Shown in pieces: positions 31,178-41,347 of a stretch of DNA of 52,823 bases (position 1 is its first letter; each line of letters begins with the position of its first letter). A model generated the notes under the pieces. The model was given only the letters and a program-made list of their open reading frames with translations, was not told the DNA's origin and searched no databases. A program made the translations under genes and the position numbers. This DNA is from Paenibacillus marchantiophytorum (GTDB lineage: Bacteria; Bacillota; Bacilli; Paenibacillales; NBRC-103111): NCBI RefSeq assembly GCF_014640555.1, contig NZ_BMHE01000050.1, positions 1 to 52,823 of the forward strand, read 5' to 3'.

Positions 31178-32338
31178 CTATTTAGCGTATTGCGAATGGA
31201 TCTCCTTTACCGCCTGTATCAAAGCATCAACTTCCCCATCCGTTGTAAAATAGCCGATACTCGCTCGAACCGCTCCTTTGGCTAAAGTACCTGCTGCCTC
31301 ATGCGCAAGCGGTGTGCAATGGTAACCTGAACGAACGGCAATTTGAAACGATTGATCTAATATAAAAGCAACCTCTGAAGAATCAGCATCTTGGATATTA
31401 AATGAAACAATACCTGTTTTATTTTGCCCAAGTGACGGTCCAAGAATCGTGACTCCTTCAATTCCCAGTAAGCCCTCCATGAGCATCTGAGTTTGACGCC
31501 ATTCCTTCTCATGGATCTTCTCAACTGTTTCTGCAAGAACGAATTTCACGCCCTCATTCAAACCAGCAATGCCAACTGTGTTTTGTGTGCCAGCTTCATA
31601 ACGATCAGGTCTTACCGTGGGCTGCTGAATAGCTTCAGATTGACTACCTGTTCCCCCATGCAGGAGAGGATCCAAATCCAAGTTTGGATTTATGTACAAA
31701 CCACCCGTTCCCTGAGGCCCTAGAAGCCCCTTGTGGCCCGGAAAAGCCAGCATATCAATATTCATACCCTGAACATCAATAGGCAGTATACCGGCGCTCT
31801 GAGCAGCGTCTATAAGCAGCCTAGCTCCATGTGATCGGCATAGTTCTCCAATTTCACCTACAGGCATAATTGTTCCTAATAAATTAGAACTATGGCTGAC
31901 TACAACTAAAGAAGTATTCGGTTTAAATGCCTTCCTTAACTCTTCCAAATGAATATATCCTTGTTGATCGTTCTGAATATAAGTTAGCTCCACGTCCGCT
32001 GTTGCTTTCAAGTATTCAAGCGGCCTTCTGACCGAATTATGTTCAATATTCGTACAGATGACATGATCCCCAGGTTTAACAAAGCCTTTGATTGCTTGGT
32101 TAAGCGCATGCGTTGTATTCAAAGCAAATGAAATGTCATTAGGATTCTTCACACCGAATAGTTTAGCTGTATGTTTCCGCGTTTCAAATAACACCCGGCT
32201 AGCCTTTACAGCCATTTGGTGACTTCCCCTGCCTGGGTTGGCAGCAAACTCCTCCATACAATTCATCATCGCCGTCATGACAGCAGGTGGCTTAGGCCAC
32301 GAAGATGCAGCCTGATCAAAATACATTACACCTTTCAT
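31178..32338 (-). CDS. Cysteine desulfurase family aminotransferase
   Basis: A 386-residue class-V PLP enzyme of the type found near the origin in Firmicutes. Visible are EHNSVRRPLEYL, the PLP-contacting LIDAAQSAG, and the Schiff-base lysine in FPGHKGLLGPQGTGGLY. RSGYHCTPLAHEAAGT contains the probable catalytic Cys. It would release sulfur from cysteine for Fe-S or thio-cofactor assembly. GGAGAGGG precedes the ATG. Partner scaffold not seen. Confidence 0.9.
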   Translation of the reverse strand: MKGVMYFDQAASSWPKPPAVMTAMMNCMEEFAANPGRGSHQMAVKASRVLFETRKHTAKLFGVKNPNDISFALNTTHALNQAIKGFVKPGDHVICTNIEHNSVRRPLEYLKATADVELTYIQNDQQGYIHLEELRKAFKPNTSLVVVSHSSNLLGTIMPVGEIGELCRSHGARLLIDAAQSAGILPIDVQGMNIDMLAFPGHKGLLGPQGTGGLYINPNLDLDPLLHGGTGSQSEAIQQPTVRPDRYEAGTQNTVGIAGLNEGVKFVLAETVEKIHEKEWRQTQMLMEGLLGIEGVTILGPSLGQNKTGIVSFNIQDADSSEVAFILDQSFQIAVRSGYHCTPLAHEAAGTLAKGAVRASIGYFTTDGEVDALIQAVKEIHSQYAK

Positions 32339-32454
32339 CTTTTCACCCTCTCCTACACACGATGGATTGCTTTTCTTGGTGTCTACTCATAAATATAGCA
32401 TACCTTAGTTTGATCTTTCATTCCGAAAGAAAACCATAGGTATGCTATCTAATT

Positions 32455-33327
32455 TTAAGAGATTTTGCCTTGAAGGAGTTCAAGCAACCGATTCAAATCA
32501 TCCTTCGAATAGTAAAGAAGTTCAATCCTACCTTTGTCTTGCTGCGCTTTGATTTTCACCGTTGTGCGATAAATATCTCTTAGTTGGTCCTCAGCTTGAT
32601 TTATGTAAGGATCTCTATTCTTTTCTTTTTGAACCTTCTTTTCCTTTTCTTGACCTGGTGCCTCTTCCAACATCTTCACAGCTTCTTCAAGTTCGCGGAC
32701 ACTCCATTGTTTACTAATGGTCGTTTCAGCGAGCTCTTTCTTCACTTTATCATCCTTCACACCGACAATAGCTCTTGCATGACCCATCGATAATGTTCCA
32801 CGTGAAACATATTGCTTAATGGATTCCGGCAATTGGAGCAGTCTAAGGAAGTTGGCTATGTGTGAGCGGCTCTTCCCTACTTTAGCGGAAAGCTCTTCTT
32901 GGGTTAAAGAGAACTGATCAATAATTCCTTGATAGGCGAAAGCAATCTCCATCGCATTCAGATCTTCCCGTTGGACATTCTCAATCAATGCAATTTCCAT
33001 CACCTGTTGATCTGAGAAACTTCTTTCAACAGCTGGGATCGTCGCTGCCCCCGCAACCTGCGAAGCACGGAACCTACGTTCACCTGCAATGATTTCGAAT
33101 CCTTTAAGAACTTTACGAACGATAATAGGCTGGATAACACCATGCTCTTTAATCGAATCAGCAAGTTCTTTAATGCTATCCTCGTTAAAATGCTTTCTCG
33201 GTTGATACGGATTAGCTCTCAGCTGGGATAAAGGAATTTGAATAACTTTATCACTCTCATCGATATGCAACGAAGTGATTAAAGCATCCAACCCCTTACC
33301 TAAACCTTTGGATAAACCTTTGGTCAT
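32455..33327 (-). CDS. spo0J: Chromosome-partitioning protein Spo0J/ParB
   Basis: A 290-residue CTP-dependent clamp that loads at parS and spreads, organising the origin region. Visible are the N-terminal domain (QIPLSQLRANPYQPRKHF; GERRFRASQVAG, the CTP motif), the helix-turn-helix (LTQEELSAKVGKSRSHIANFLRLL) and the C-terminal dimer domain. Its start overlaps the end of soj (ATGA). The gene itself contains a perfect parS site. Confidence 0.97.
   Translation of the reverse strand: MTKGLSKGLGKGLDALITSLHIDESDKVIQIPLSQLRANPYQPRKHFNEDSIKELADSIKEHGVIQPIIVRKVLKGFEIIAGERRFRASQVAGAATIPAVERSFSDQQVMEIALIENVQREDLNAMEIAFAYQGIIDQFSLTQEELSAKVGKSRSHIANFLRLLQLPESIKQYVSRGTLSMGHARAIVGVKDDKVKKELAETTISKQWSVRELEEAVKMLEEAPGQEKEKKVQKEKNRDPYINQAEDQLRDIYRTTVKIKAQQDKGRIELLYYSKDDLNRLLELLQGKIS
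32794..32809. promoter_or_regulatory. parS site within spo0J
   Basis: TGTTCCACGTGAAACA, a perfect match to the Firmicute parS consensus; B. subtilis also has one inside spo0J. Confidence 0.93.
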
Positions 33328-34082
33328 ACAGAGATCACTTCCTTCGCAAGCTCTAAATACACTTCCGCGCCTTTTGATCTAGGATCATATGTAACGATGG
33401 ATTGACCATGGCTGGGCGCTTCACTCAAGCGAACGTTTCTTGGAATAATCGTTTGATATACTTTTGTTTGGAAATATTTCTTCACTTCTTCGATGACCTG
33501 AATACCTAAGTTCGTTCTTGCATCAAACATCGTTAATAAAACACCTTCAATTTGAAGCCCTGTATTAAGATGCTTTTGGACCAGTCGAACTGTATTAAGC
33601 AGTTGGCTTAATCCTTCAAGCGCATAATATTCACATTGAATTGGGATAATGACAGAGTCAGCAGCAGTCAATGAGTTAATCGTAAGAAGACCAAGAGACG
33701 GGGGGCAATCTATAAGGATATAGTCGAATAAATGTTTAACTAACTGAAGCGATTTCTTCAATCGAACTTCTCTTGAAATCGTCGGTACTAATTCAATCTC
33801 GGCTCCAGCAAGCTGAATCGTCGCTGGCAAGATTTTAAGATTTGGAACATTTGTATCAACAATTGCATCTTTGGGATGAACGTCATTAATCAGAACGTCA
33901 TAAATACAATTTACTACGTCTGCTTTATTAACGCCAATACCGCTTGTCGTATTCCCTTGCGGATCTATATCAACAAGAAGGACTCTCTTCCCAAGTGAAG
34001 CTAAGGAAGCTCCCAAATTAACAGAAGTTGTCGTCTTGCCGACGCCACCCTTCTGATTCGTTATTGCTATTATTTTAGACAA
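33324..34082 (-). CDS. soj: Chromosome-partitioning ATPase Soj/ParA
   Basis: A 252-residue deviant-Walker ATPase that works with Spo0J and regulates DnaA. KGGVGKTTTSVNLG near residues 11-24 holds the deviant Walker A, and DIDPQGNTTSG and LIDCPPSLG are also visible. The TTG at 34082 is chosen because GAGGTG lies eight bases upstream and it gives the expected start MSKIIAITNQ; an ATG six bases earlier is too close to that site. Confidence 0.96.
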   Translation of the reverse strand: MSKIIAITNQKGGVGKTTTSVNLGASLASLGKRVLLVDIDPQGNTTSGIGVNKADVVNCIYDVLINDVHPKDAIVDTNVPNLKILPATIQLAGAEIELVPTISREVRLKKSLQLVKHLFDYILIDCPPSLGLLTINSLTAADSVIIPIQCEYYALEGLSQLLNTVRLVQKHLNTGLQIEGVLLTMFDARTNLGIQVIEEVKKYFQTKVYQTIIPRNVRLSEAPSHGQSIVTYDPRSKGAEVYLELAKEVISV

Positions 34083-34193
34083 AACCATTTCACCTCAATC
34101 ACTTATGTTCCAAATGCCAATCAAAGAGCAGTATTACTATCTTAACACATCTATCAACTAGTTACCTCACTATTTGATAGTTATAACTCCTAA

Positions 34194-34220
34194 GATGCAA
34201 AAAAACGGCTTGCGCCGTTT
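34194..34220 (-). terminator. Terminator of noc
   Basis: Seven-pair stem (aaacggc-ttgc-gccgttt) followed by a T-run on the minus strand, just past the noc stop. Confidence 0.82.
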
Positions 34221-34243
34221 AAGGTAGCAATAAATGCCCGTTA

Positions 34244-35059
34244 TTAACGTTTAGGAATCTTAATAATAATTTCGTAATGATCCTCGTGATCCTTCTCAGA
34301 AGTGTTAATGTTTAGCCCGGAACTCGTCACCATCTCAACAGATTGACGAATTGTATTTAAAGCTAGTCTTACATCCTTCGTAAAAGAGACACGCTTAGAC
34401 TTTTTAATCTTCGCCGCTTCTTTTAAGAAATTAATCTTAATTTCAGTTTGCTTCACATTCAACTCTTTAACAATAATTTCTTCAAGTACTTTTACTTGAA
34501 GCTCCTCTTGATCCAGTGACAGCAATGCTCTAGCATGACGTTCTGTAATCTTCCGCTCCATTAAAGCCATCTTCACAGGCTCGCTTAGATGCAACAGCCT
34601 AATTTTATTGGCAATCGTAGATTGGCTCTTTCCTAAACGCTGAGCTAAGCTTTCCTGCGTCAGATCATGCATTTCAATAAGTTGCTGATAAGCAGCAGCC
34701 TCTTCTATCGCCGTAAGACCCTCTCGTTGAAGATTTTCAATAAGAGCAATGGATGCAGCTTGTGAATCGTTGAAATCTCGTACAATTGCCGGAATCGTAT
34801 CCAGTCCTAGCTTCTTAACAGCTCTAAGACGTCTTTCACCAGCAATCAGTTCAAACGTATTATTTTTAACTCTGACAACAATCGGCTGAATAATGCCATG
34901 AGTACGGATCGTTTGACATAGCTCTTCAAGTCGATCATCGTCAAACAAAGTCCTAGGCTGATAGGGACTTGGAATAATGTTATTAACGGGTATGTTTTTG
35001 ACCTCATCCGTGTTTGAACGATCTGTAAGCCCAAATAACTTTGATATTTGTTCTTTCAT
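34244..35059 (-). CDS. noc: Nucleoid occlusion protein Noc
   Basis: A 271-residue ParB paralogue that binds NBS sites and prevents division over the nucleoid. It starts MKEQISKLFGLTDRS, an amphipathic membrane-targeting helix typical of Noc rather than Spo0J. The ParB core (VNNIIPSPYQPRTLF, GERRLRAVKKLG) and helix-turn-helix follow. The ATG at 35059 is preferred to 35077 because it gives this helix. Gene order noc-rsmG-mnmG supports the call. Confidence 0.93.
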   Translation of the reverse strand: MKEQISKLFGLTDRSNTDEVKNIPVNNIIPSPYQPRTLFDDDRLEELCQTIRTHGIIQPIVVRVKNNTFELIAGERRLRAVKKLGLDTIPAIVRDFNDSQAASIALIENLQREGLTAIEEAAAYQQLIEMHDLTQESLAQRLGKSQSTIANKIRLLHLSEPVKMALMERKITERHARALLSLDQEELQVKVLEEIIVKELNVKQTEIKINFLKEAAKIKKSKRVSFTKDVRLALNTIRQSVEMVTSSGLNINTSEKDHEDHYEIIIKIPKR

Positions 35060-35284
35060 AGGAAAACCAACCACCAACTCTTCCCGTAGTTTAAGCGACC
35101 AATACGATCCAAAGATAGACGCCCTCTTCGTCCTACAGAACGAAAACGCTTGTCAAGATTACGGCGAAGTATGACAAGTGCTCACATAAACATACTAACT
35201 TTACTAATTACATTCTACTTAGATATAATTCTCCATGAAAAGCCAAAATCCTGCTTGAACTACACGATCTACATAATGTTTAAA

Positions 35285-35300
35285 TGTTTCACGTGGAACA
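35285..35300. promoter_or_regulatory. parS site between noc and rsmG
   Basis: TGTTTCACGTGGAACA, a perfect parS palindrome, a few bases beyond the end of rsmG. Confidence 0.93.
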
Positions 35301-35303
35301 ATT

Positions 35304-36032
35304 TCACATTTTGGACAATGGTTCTTTCAATGGAATGCCTGCTTTTCTAGGATACTTGCTTGGCGTTGCAGACAGCTTTTGAATTTCAACAAAGTGTCGA
35401 ACGGATTCCTCAATCGGCAGTACCATTCGGTTTACCTTTATAACTTTGCCTTTTAACTCAGACAAGCTATAATTGGCACTCACAAGTTCCTCTTCAATTT
35501 CTGAACCTTTCATCGCGATGAAAGTCCCGTCCTTTTTTACAAACGGAAGACAGAACTCATTCAAAACTTGAAGTCTCGCTACTGCTCTAGCCGTTACTAG
35601 ATCGAAGTGATCTCGATACTTAGGAAGTCTAGCTACATCCTCCGCCCTGCCATGCACACAATCCATATCAGTCAATCCAAGTATATTAACGATTTCTTTC
35701 AAAAAGAGAATTCTCTTATTCAAAGAATCGACGATTGTTACTTTGAGATACGGAAATGCAATTTTCAAAGGAATACTCGGGAAACCTGCTCCTGAGCCTA
35801 TATCCGCTAGCGTCATAACAGAATCCATAGAAAAGTTAAAAGAAATAGAGAGAGAATCGTAGAAATGCTTTAAATACACTTGATCCCTCTCTGTAATGCC
35901 TGTCAAATTCATTTTTTCATTCCACGCAACCAACGTCTTATAATACAGCTCAAACTGATCTAACTGGTGCGCTGAAAGAAAAATATGTTCTTTTTCTAAT
36001 AACTGAGTAAACTGTTGCTGAATTACGTCCAT
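35304..36032 (-). CDS. rsmG: 16S rRNA (guanine527-N7)-methyltransferase
   Basis: A 242-residue SAM-dependent methyltransferase acting on G527 of 16S rRNA; its loss gives low-level streptomycin resistance. Visible are MNLTGITERDQVYLKHFYDSL, the SAM loop LADIGSGAGFPSIPLKI and VTARAVARL. The start lies right at the end of mnmG, so the two are translationally coupled. Confidence 0.97.
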   Translation of the reverse strand: MDVIQQQFTQLLEKEHIFLSAHQLDQFELYYKTLVAWNEKMNLTGITERDQVYLKHFYDSLSISFNFSMDSVMTLADIGSGAGFPSIPLKIAFPYLKVTIVDSLNKRILFLKEIVNILGLTDMDCVHGRAEDVARLPKYRDHFDLVTARAVARLQVLNEFCLPFVKKDGTFIAMKGSEIEEELVSANYSLSELKGKVIKVNRMVLPIEESVRHFVEIQKLSATPSKYPRKAGIPLKEPLSKM

Positions 36033-37930
36033 TAGTTACCTCTTGCCGCGGTGACGCGATTATAATGTTCCAAATAAACAAGTAAGATGGAAATATCCGA
36101 AGGTGTAACGCCGCCAATACGTGATGCTTGCCCAATCGAGATTGGACGAATCTTAGCAAGCTTTTGCTTAGCTTCCGTTGCAATTCCATGAATTTCACTA
36201 TACTCAATGTCGTCCGGGATTTTCTTTTTCTCCATTTTGCGTAAACGTTCAACTTGATTGCTTTGTTTTTCGATATACCCTGCATATTTCACTTGAATCT
36301 CCACTTGTTCTTTCATCACATCATCAAGTGGAAGCGGAGATGGGCACATTTGCTCAATAGCGCTGTAACCAATCTCAGGACGACGAAGTAAAGATATAGC
36401 CGGGACAGAGTTATTAAGTTGAACGCTCTCTAAGCTTTCCAACAATTGTTGAACATGTGGTTCGGGTTTAATTTTATCGATAGCAAGACGTTCTATTTCT
36501 TGATCAACCAATGATCTCTTGTTAAGAAACGCTGCATAGCGCTCTTCAGAAATTAAACCAATTTCGTGGCCAATCGGCGTCAAGCGAAGATCTGCATTAT
36601 CATGACGAAGCAGCAGACGATATTCGGCGCGTGATGTTAAAAGACGATATGGTTCATTAGTACCTTTCGTAACAAGGTCATCAATAAGAACACCGATATA
36701 ACCTTCTGAACGATCCAGAACAACAGCTTCTTTACCCAAAGCTTTGCGAGCTGCATTAATACCCGCCATAACACCTTGACCGGCTGCTTCTTCATATCCG
36801 GAAGTTCCATTAATTTGTCCAGCTGTAAACAGTCCACTCACCAATTTAGTTTCAAGCGAAGGCTTCAACTGTGTAGGGACAACTGCGTCGTATTCAATGG
36901 CATATCCGGTACGCATCATTTCTACTTTCTCTAAACCAGGAATAGACCGTAAAATACCTAACTGTACGTCCTCAGGCATGCTCGTGGATAATCCTTGAAC
37001 ATAATATTCGGATGTATTGCGGCCTTCAGGCTCCAAGAAGATCTGATGCTTAGGTTTATCAGCGAAACGAACGATTTTATCTTCAATAGATGGACAATAT
37101 CTTGGACCCGTTCCTTCAATAGCCCCCGAAAACATAGGAGCACGATGCAAGTTAGAATTAATGATGTCGTGCGTCTGTTCAGACGTATAAGTCAACCAGC
37201 ATGGAAGCTGCTCGTTATTGGTCGGTTCACCCTTAGTTTCGAAAGAAAAGAACTTAGGAACATCATCCCCTGGTTGAATTTCCGTCTTGCTGAAATCAAT
37301 TGTATCTTTATGAACACGCGGTGGTGTGCCCGTTTTGAAGCGAACAAGATCAAAACCAAGTTTACGCAATGATTCGGACAACTTAACCGAAGGTTGTTGA
37401 TTGTTAGGGCCGCTCTCGTACATAAGCTCACCCATAATGACTTTCCCTCTTAAATATGTGCCTGTTGTGAGAACAATAGATTTGGCATAGTATTCAGCGC
37501 CAGTTTTCGTAATAACACCTTTACAAATACCATCTTCAACAATAAGTTCTTCCGCCATGCCTTGACGTAATGTCAGGTTCTGCGTAGCTTCAATTGTTTC
37601 TTTCATTTTGTGCTGATAAGAGTACTTATCCGCTTGAGCGCGAAGAGCGTGAACAGCAGGACCTTTGCCCGTATTCAACATCCGCAATTGAATATATGTT
37701 TTATCAATGTTGCGGCCCATTTCACCGCCAAGCGCGTCAATCTCTCTAACAACGTGGCCCTTCGCAGGACCACCAATTGACGGATTGCAAGGCATGAAAG
37801 CAACCATGTCTAGATTTATCGTCAATAGCAGTGTATTGCATCCCATCCGTGCAGATGCCAGTGCAGATTCACATCCTGCATGACCAGCCCCGATTACAAT
37901 TACATCATAATCACCAGCATGATATCCCAT
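36032..37930 (-). CDS. mnmG: tRNA uridine-5-carboxymethylaminomethyl modification enzyme MnmG
   Basis: A 632-residue FAD enzyme that works with MnmE to modify wobble U34 in tRNAs. Visible are the N-terminal FAD-binding VIVIGAGHAGCESALASARMG, CNPSIGGPAKGHVVREIDALGGEMG, GTPPRVHKDTIDF and the C-terminal helical MnmE/tRNA-binding part. GAGGGAGG precedes the ATG. Length is normal. Confidence 0.98.
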   Translation of the reverse strand: MGYHAGDYDVIVIGAGHAGCESALASARMGCNTLLLTINLDMVAFMPCNPSIGGPAKGHVVREIDALGGEMGRNIDKTYIQLRMLNTGKGPAVHALRAQADKYSYQHKMKETIEATQNLTLRQGMAEELIVEDGICKGVITKTGAEYYAKSIVLTTGTYLRGKVIMGELMYESGPNNQQPSVKLSESLRKLGFDLVRFKTGTPPRVHKDTIDFSKTEIQPGDDVPKFFSFETKGEPTNNEQLPCWLTYTSEQTHDIINSNLHRAPMFSGAIEGTGPRYCPSIEDKIVRFADKPKHQIFLEPEGRNTSEYYVQGLSTSMPEDVQLGILRSIPGLEKVEMMRTGYAIEYDAVVPTQLKPSLETKLVSGLFTAGQINGTSGYEEAAGQGVMAGINAARKALGKEAVVLDRSEGYIGVLIDDLVTKGTNEPYRLLTSRAEYRLLLRHDNADLRLTPIGHEIGLISEERYAAFLNKRSLVDQEIERLAIDKIKPEPHVQQLLESLESVQLNNSVPAISLLRRPEIGYSAIEQMCPSPLPLDDVMKEQVEIQVKYAGYIEKQSNQVERLRKMEKKKIPDDIEYSEIHGIATEAKQKLAKIRPISIGQASRIGGVTPSDISILLVYLEHYNRVTAARGN

Positions 37931-37976
37931 TATAAACGTCCCTCCCTCTTTTATGAAAACGCAAATGCTGTCGTTT

Positions 37977-39353
37977 TCATTTCCCTAAACAAAATTGTGT
38001 AAAGATCTGATCAATCAAAGACTCACCAACGGAATCACCAATAATCTCACCGAGCTGCTCCCAGGCTGCTCTTATATCAATCTGAATCATATCAATAGGT
38101 ACATATTGTTCATTGGCTTCCAAAGCGTCGTGCAAGGATCGTTTGGCTTGTTTCAATAGAGAAATATGTCGAACATTGCTCACGTAGGTTAAATCGCTAG
38201 ATTCTAGCTTACCTTCGAAGAATATAGCCGCAATCGCCTTCTCAAGATCTTCAATACCTTTATTCTCGATCAGAGACAACTCAACAATACGTTCCTGTGG
38301 AAAATAACTCAGCACTTGTTCAACATTCAGTTTTCTAGTCAAATCGATTTTATTTAAAATAACAATCGTTTGTTTATCCGCGAGCTGTTTCATCAAAGCA
38401 ATCTCATCAAATTGGAGCTCTTCATTGCTGTTTAAAACTAATAAGATTAAATCGGCTTCAGCTAGCGCAGTCCTCGAGCGTTCAACACCTATTTGTTCAA
38501 CTAGATCAGTCGTCTCGCGAATCCCCGCCGTATCCAACAGTTTCAAGGGAATGCCGCCAATATTAACGAACTCTTCAATAACATCCCTGGTAGTCCCCGG
38601 TATATCCGTTACAATAGCCCTATTCTCCTGAGCCAACTCGTTCAATAGGGATGACTTACCCACATTCGGTTTGCCTACAATGGCCGTCTCGATACCCTCG
38701 CGAAGAATCTTGCCTTGCTCAGCGGTCACCAAAAGACGGTCTATTTCAATCATAACCGTATCACATTTGTTCTTTATAAAAGAATTGGTCATCTCTTCAA
38801 CATCATGCTCAGGATAATCAATATTCACTTCCACATGAGCCATTAACTCCACCAAAACATGACGTAAATGCTTAATTTGCTTCGATAAGTTTCCTTCAAC
38901 TTGCTTCAAAGCCACCTTGAATGCACGATCTGACTTGGCTCTAATCAAATCGATAACGGCCTCGGCTTGCGTCAAATCAATCCTTCCATTCAAGAAGGCA
39001 CGCTTCGTGAACTCACCTGGTTCAGCCAACCTAACTCCTTGCTGCAATAGCAAATCCAGCACCTTTTTGACAGAGACAATGCCCCCGTGGCAGCTGACTT
39101 CGACCACATCTTCCATCGTGAACGAACGCGGAGCTTTCATTAACGTAACGAGAACCTCCTCTACCTTTTCGGCAGAAACAGGTTCTACAATGAATCCATA
39201 ATGTACCGTATGCGTCTGCGCAACAGATAATTTCGTTTTTGAGCGGAAAATCCCTTCCACGAATGGGACGGCTTCCTCTCCGCTCACACGAATAACCGCT
39301 ATCCCACCCTCTCCAAGCGGCGTAGAAATAGCAGCAATCGTATCATTTAACAT
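37977..39353 (-). CDS. mnmE: tRNA modification GTPase MnmE
   Basis: A 458-residue partner of MnmG. An N-terminal formyl-THF-binding domain (LNDTIAAISTPLGEGGIAVIRVSG) and helical part surround the G domain: G1 GKPNVGKSS, G3 DTAGIRET, G4 NKID. The C-terminus ends with the essential FCLGK. GAGGTG precedes the ATG. It follows a terminator, so mnmE-mnmG-rsmG form their own operon. Confidence 0.98.
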   Translation of the reverse strand: MLNDTIAAISTPLGEGGIAVIRVSGEEAVPFVEGIFRSKTKLSVAQTHTVHYGFIVEPVSAEKVEEVLVTLMKAPRSFTMEDVVEVSCHGGIVSVKKVLDLLLQQGVRLAEPGEFTKRAFLNGRIDLTQAEAVIDLIRAKSDRAFKVALKQVEGNLSKQIKHLRHVLVELMAHVEVNIDYPEHDVEEMTNSFIKNKCDTVMIEIDRLLVTAEQGKILREGIETAIVGKPNVGKSSLLNELAQENRAIVTDIPGTTRDVIEEFVNIGGIPLKLLDTAGIRETTDLVEQIGVERSRTALAEADLILLVLNSNEELQFDEIALMKQLADKQTIVILNKIDLTRKLNVEQVLSYFPQERIVELSLIENKGIEDLEKAIAAIFFEGKLESSDLTYVSNVRHISLLKQAKRSLHDALEANEQYVPIDMIQIDIRAAWEQLGEIIGDSVGESLIDQIFTQFCLGK

Positions 39354-39386
39354 AGTATTTGCACCTCGAATTTACCTCATCTTAAA

Positions 39387-39417
39387 GAAAAAGCAATGAC
39401 ATGATCAAAGTCATTGC
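39387..39417 (-). terminator. Terminator of the rpmH-rnpA-yidC-jag operon
   Basis: Eight-pair stem (gcaatgac with gtcattgc) followed by TTTTT on the minus strand, right after jag. Confidence 0.82.
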
Positions 39418-39424
39418 GGCAGAT

Positions 39425-40042
39425 TTATTTGACAGCGATAACCACCCGACGGTTCGGTTCCTCGCCTTTACTGTAAGTTTTTACGACGGCATGTCCCTGT
39501 AATTCAGCATGAATAATCTTGCGTTCCTGCGAATTCATGGGTTCAAGAATGACTTCTTTTTTGGACTTAATCACACGATTGGCAAGCCTAACTGCGAGCT
39601 CTTCCAACGTCTTCTTCCGTCTGTCCCTGAAATTCTCAGCATCTAAGATAATACGAAAGTGAGAATTCGCATACCGGTTTGCAACGATATTCACCAGATA
39701 CTGCAAAGCATCCAGTGTTTGTCCTCTTTTACCGATCAGGATACCTAACTCAGAGCCACTCATATTCAAGACGAAGCCTTCGCGATCTTTGCGTGTATCT
39801 ATGGTGATGGAAATTTGCATCGCTTCGAACATATCTTGTAAGAAAGCAATTGCTTCCTCAAGTGGATCCGGTATCAATTCAAGCTCGACTTTAGCTTCTT
39901 TGGAACCAATAAATCCGAACAACCCTCGAGAGGGCTGCTCCAAAATATGAATGTTAACACGATCCTCGGAAACTTGCCATTGAGATAAACCGGATTTAAC
40001 CGCTAGCTCAATAGTCTTTCCAGTCACCACAATTTTTTTCAT
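39425..40042 (-). CDS. jag: RNA-binding protein Jag/KhpB
   Basis: A 205-residue RNA-binding protein. It has an N-terminal Jag domain (IVVTGKTIELAVKSGLSQW.. RGLFGFIGSKEAKVE), a KH domain (GILIGKRGQTLDALQYLVNIVANR) and a C-terminal R3H domain ending RRVVIAVK. Homologues control elongation and bind many small transcripts. Its start overlaps the end of yidC. Confidence 0.95.
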   Translation of the reverse strand: MKKIVVTGKTIELAVKSGLSQWQVSEDRVNIHILEQPSRGLFGFIGSKEAKVELELIPDPLEEAIAFLQDMFEAMQISITIDTRKDREGFVLNMSGSELGILIGKRGQTLDALQYLVNIVANRYANSHFRIILDAENFRDRRKKTLEELAVRLANRVIKSKKEVILEPMNSQERKIIHAELQGHAVVKTYSKGEEPNRRVVIAVK

Positions 40043-40809
40043 TTGGACAGGCCACCCTTATTTTTTTGCGATCCGGACTTTTGTGATCCAGGAGAACCAT
40101 AAATAAAGTAAGACTGAACGATCGTAAAGATATTACCGTAGATCCAGTAAAGCGGAAGTGCCGCTGCGAAATTCATGGACATCACGAAAATCATAACTGG
40201 GAAAATATATAGCAAGCTTTTCATTTGTTGATTCATTTGGGAAGACATAAACATTTGTTGAACGAACGTTGTTGCCGCGGCAATAATCGGAAGAATATAG
40301 TAATGATCCGGTTGACCAAGATTCATCCATAAGAATGTATGCTCACGAATGTGATCGTTCCGCATAATCGCTTGATAGAGCGCGATCAGAATTGGCATTT
40401 GAACAATGATTGGAAAACATCCAGCTAAAGGGTTCACACCATTTTGCTGAAAAAGCTTCATCGTTTCTTCCTGCTGTTTCTTTGCATCATCTTTATACTT
40501 TTCTTTGAGCTTCTTCATCTCAGGCTGCAAGTCTTGCATCCGTTTGGAGCTTTTGTACTGCTTTAAAGTAAGCGGCAAAATAATCAAACGAATAATCAAG
40601 GTAACAACTAAGATAGATAGCCCGTATTGACCCCATAAATGATCAGCGAACCAGTCAAGCGTTTGAGAAAGCGGGTACACGAAATATTTGACGAAAAAAC
40701 CTGCGGTATTAGGATCGATTGGAGCCATTGCTGCGCTTGATGGACTACATCCTGACAGCAATAAGATCAACGCAGAAAGCGATGCAAGCAAATAGATTCG
40801 ACGAGTCAA
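40039..40809 (-). CDS. yidC: Membrane protein insertase YidC/SpoIIIJ
   Basis: A 256-residue insertase for membrane proteins. A lipoprotein signal (LLSGCSP) is followed by five membrane segments, with the conserved core Arg in LIIRLIILPLTLKQYKSSKRM and the QMPILIALYQAIM segment. TTG start after AGGAGG. In spore formers the oriC-linked copy is usually SpoIIIJ, required for forespore sigma-G activity. Confidence 0.95.
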   Translation of the reverse strand: MTRRIYLLASLSALILLLSGCSPSSAAMAPIDPNTAGFFVKYFVYPLSQTLDWFADHLWGQYGLSILVVTLIIRLIILPLTLKQYKSSKRMQDLQPEMKKLKEKYKDDAKKQQEETMKLFQQNGVNPLAGCFPIIVQMPILIALYQAIMRNDHIREHTFLWMNLGQPDHYYILPIIAAATTFVQQMFMSSQMNQQMKSLLYIFPVMIFVMSMNFAAALPLYWIYGNIFTIVQSYFIYGSPGSQKSGSQKNKGGLSK

Positions 40810-40880
40810 AATGAGATCCTCCTAAATATCTTTTCCATCATAAACTATAACACATCTTCAGCCCGCAAGGAAATATTGCG

Positions 40881-41240
40881 TCACTTTTTTATTGTGTCAT
40901 TTCTTTTTAATAAAGAAGCTTTGCGGATGACATGCCAAATGCTTTTTTCCATCTCCGCATATTCCATTTCAACCACTGGTTTTCGCGCTAATAAGATGTA
41001 GTCATGATGAGGTGTCATCTGATCCTTTTTCAAGCGAATAATTTCCTTCATCATTCGTCGAAGCCGATTGCGCACAACCGCATTGCCTACTTTTTTGCTT
41101 ACAGAAACACCCAATCGGAATTGGTCTAACTTAGGCTGCGGCAAATAATACAGAACAAATTGATGATTGGCCATCGATTTGCCGTACCGATAAATTTTAT
41201 TGAAATCTTCTCTTTTAGCTAATCTATATTCTTTTTCCAC
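40881..41240 (-). CDS. rnpA: Ribonuclease P protein component
   Basis: A 119-residue basic protein that assists the RNA subunit in tRNA 5' maturation. It has the signature VSKKVGNAVVRNRLRRMMKEIIR at about residues 47-70. It starts with GTG. It sits between rpmH and yidC as usual. Confidence 0.96.
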   Translation of the reverse strand: MEKEYRLAKREDFNKIYRYGKSMANHQFVLYYLPQPKLDQFRLGVSVSKKVGNAVVRNRLRRMMKEIIRLKKDQMTPHHDYILLARKPVVEMEYAEMEKSIWHVIRKASLLKRNDTIKK

Positions 41241-41347
41241 GTGTTTGTACGCTCCAGACAGATAGCATCTATATAGGTAATGAACATGACAGACCTTATC
41301 TAGTTTTAACCAAATTCCCCTTCAGTAAACTGATTCAACAAAAAGCA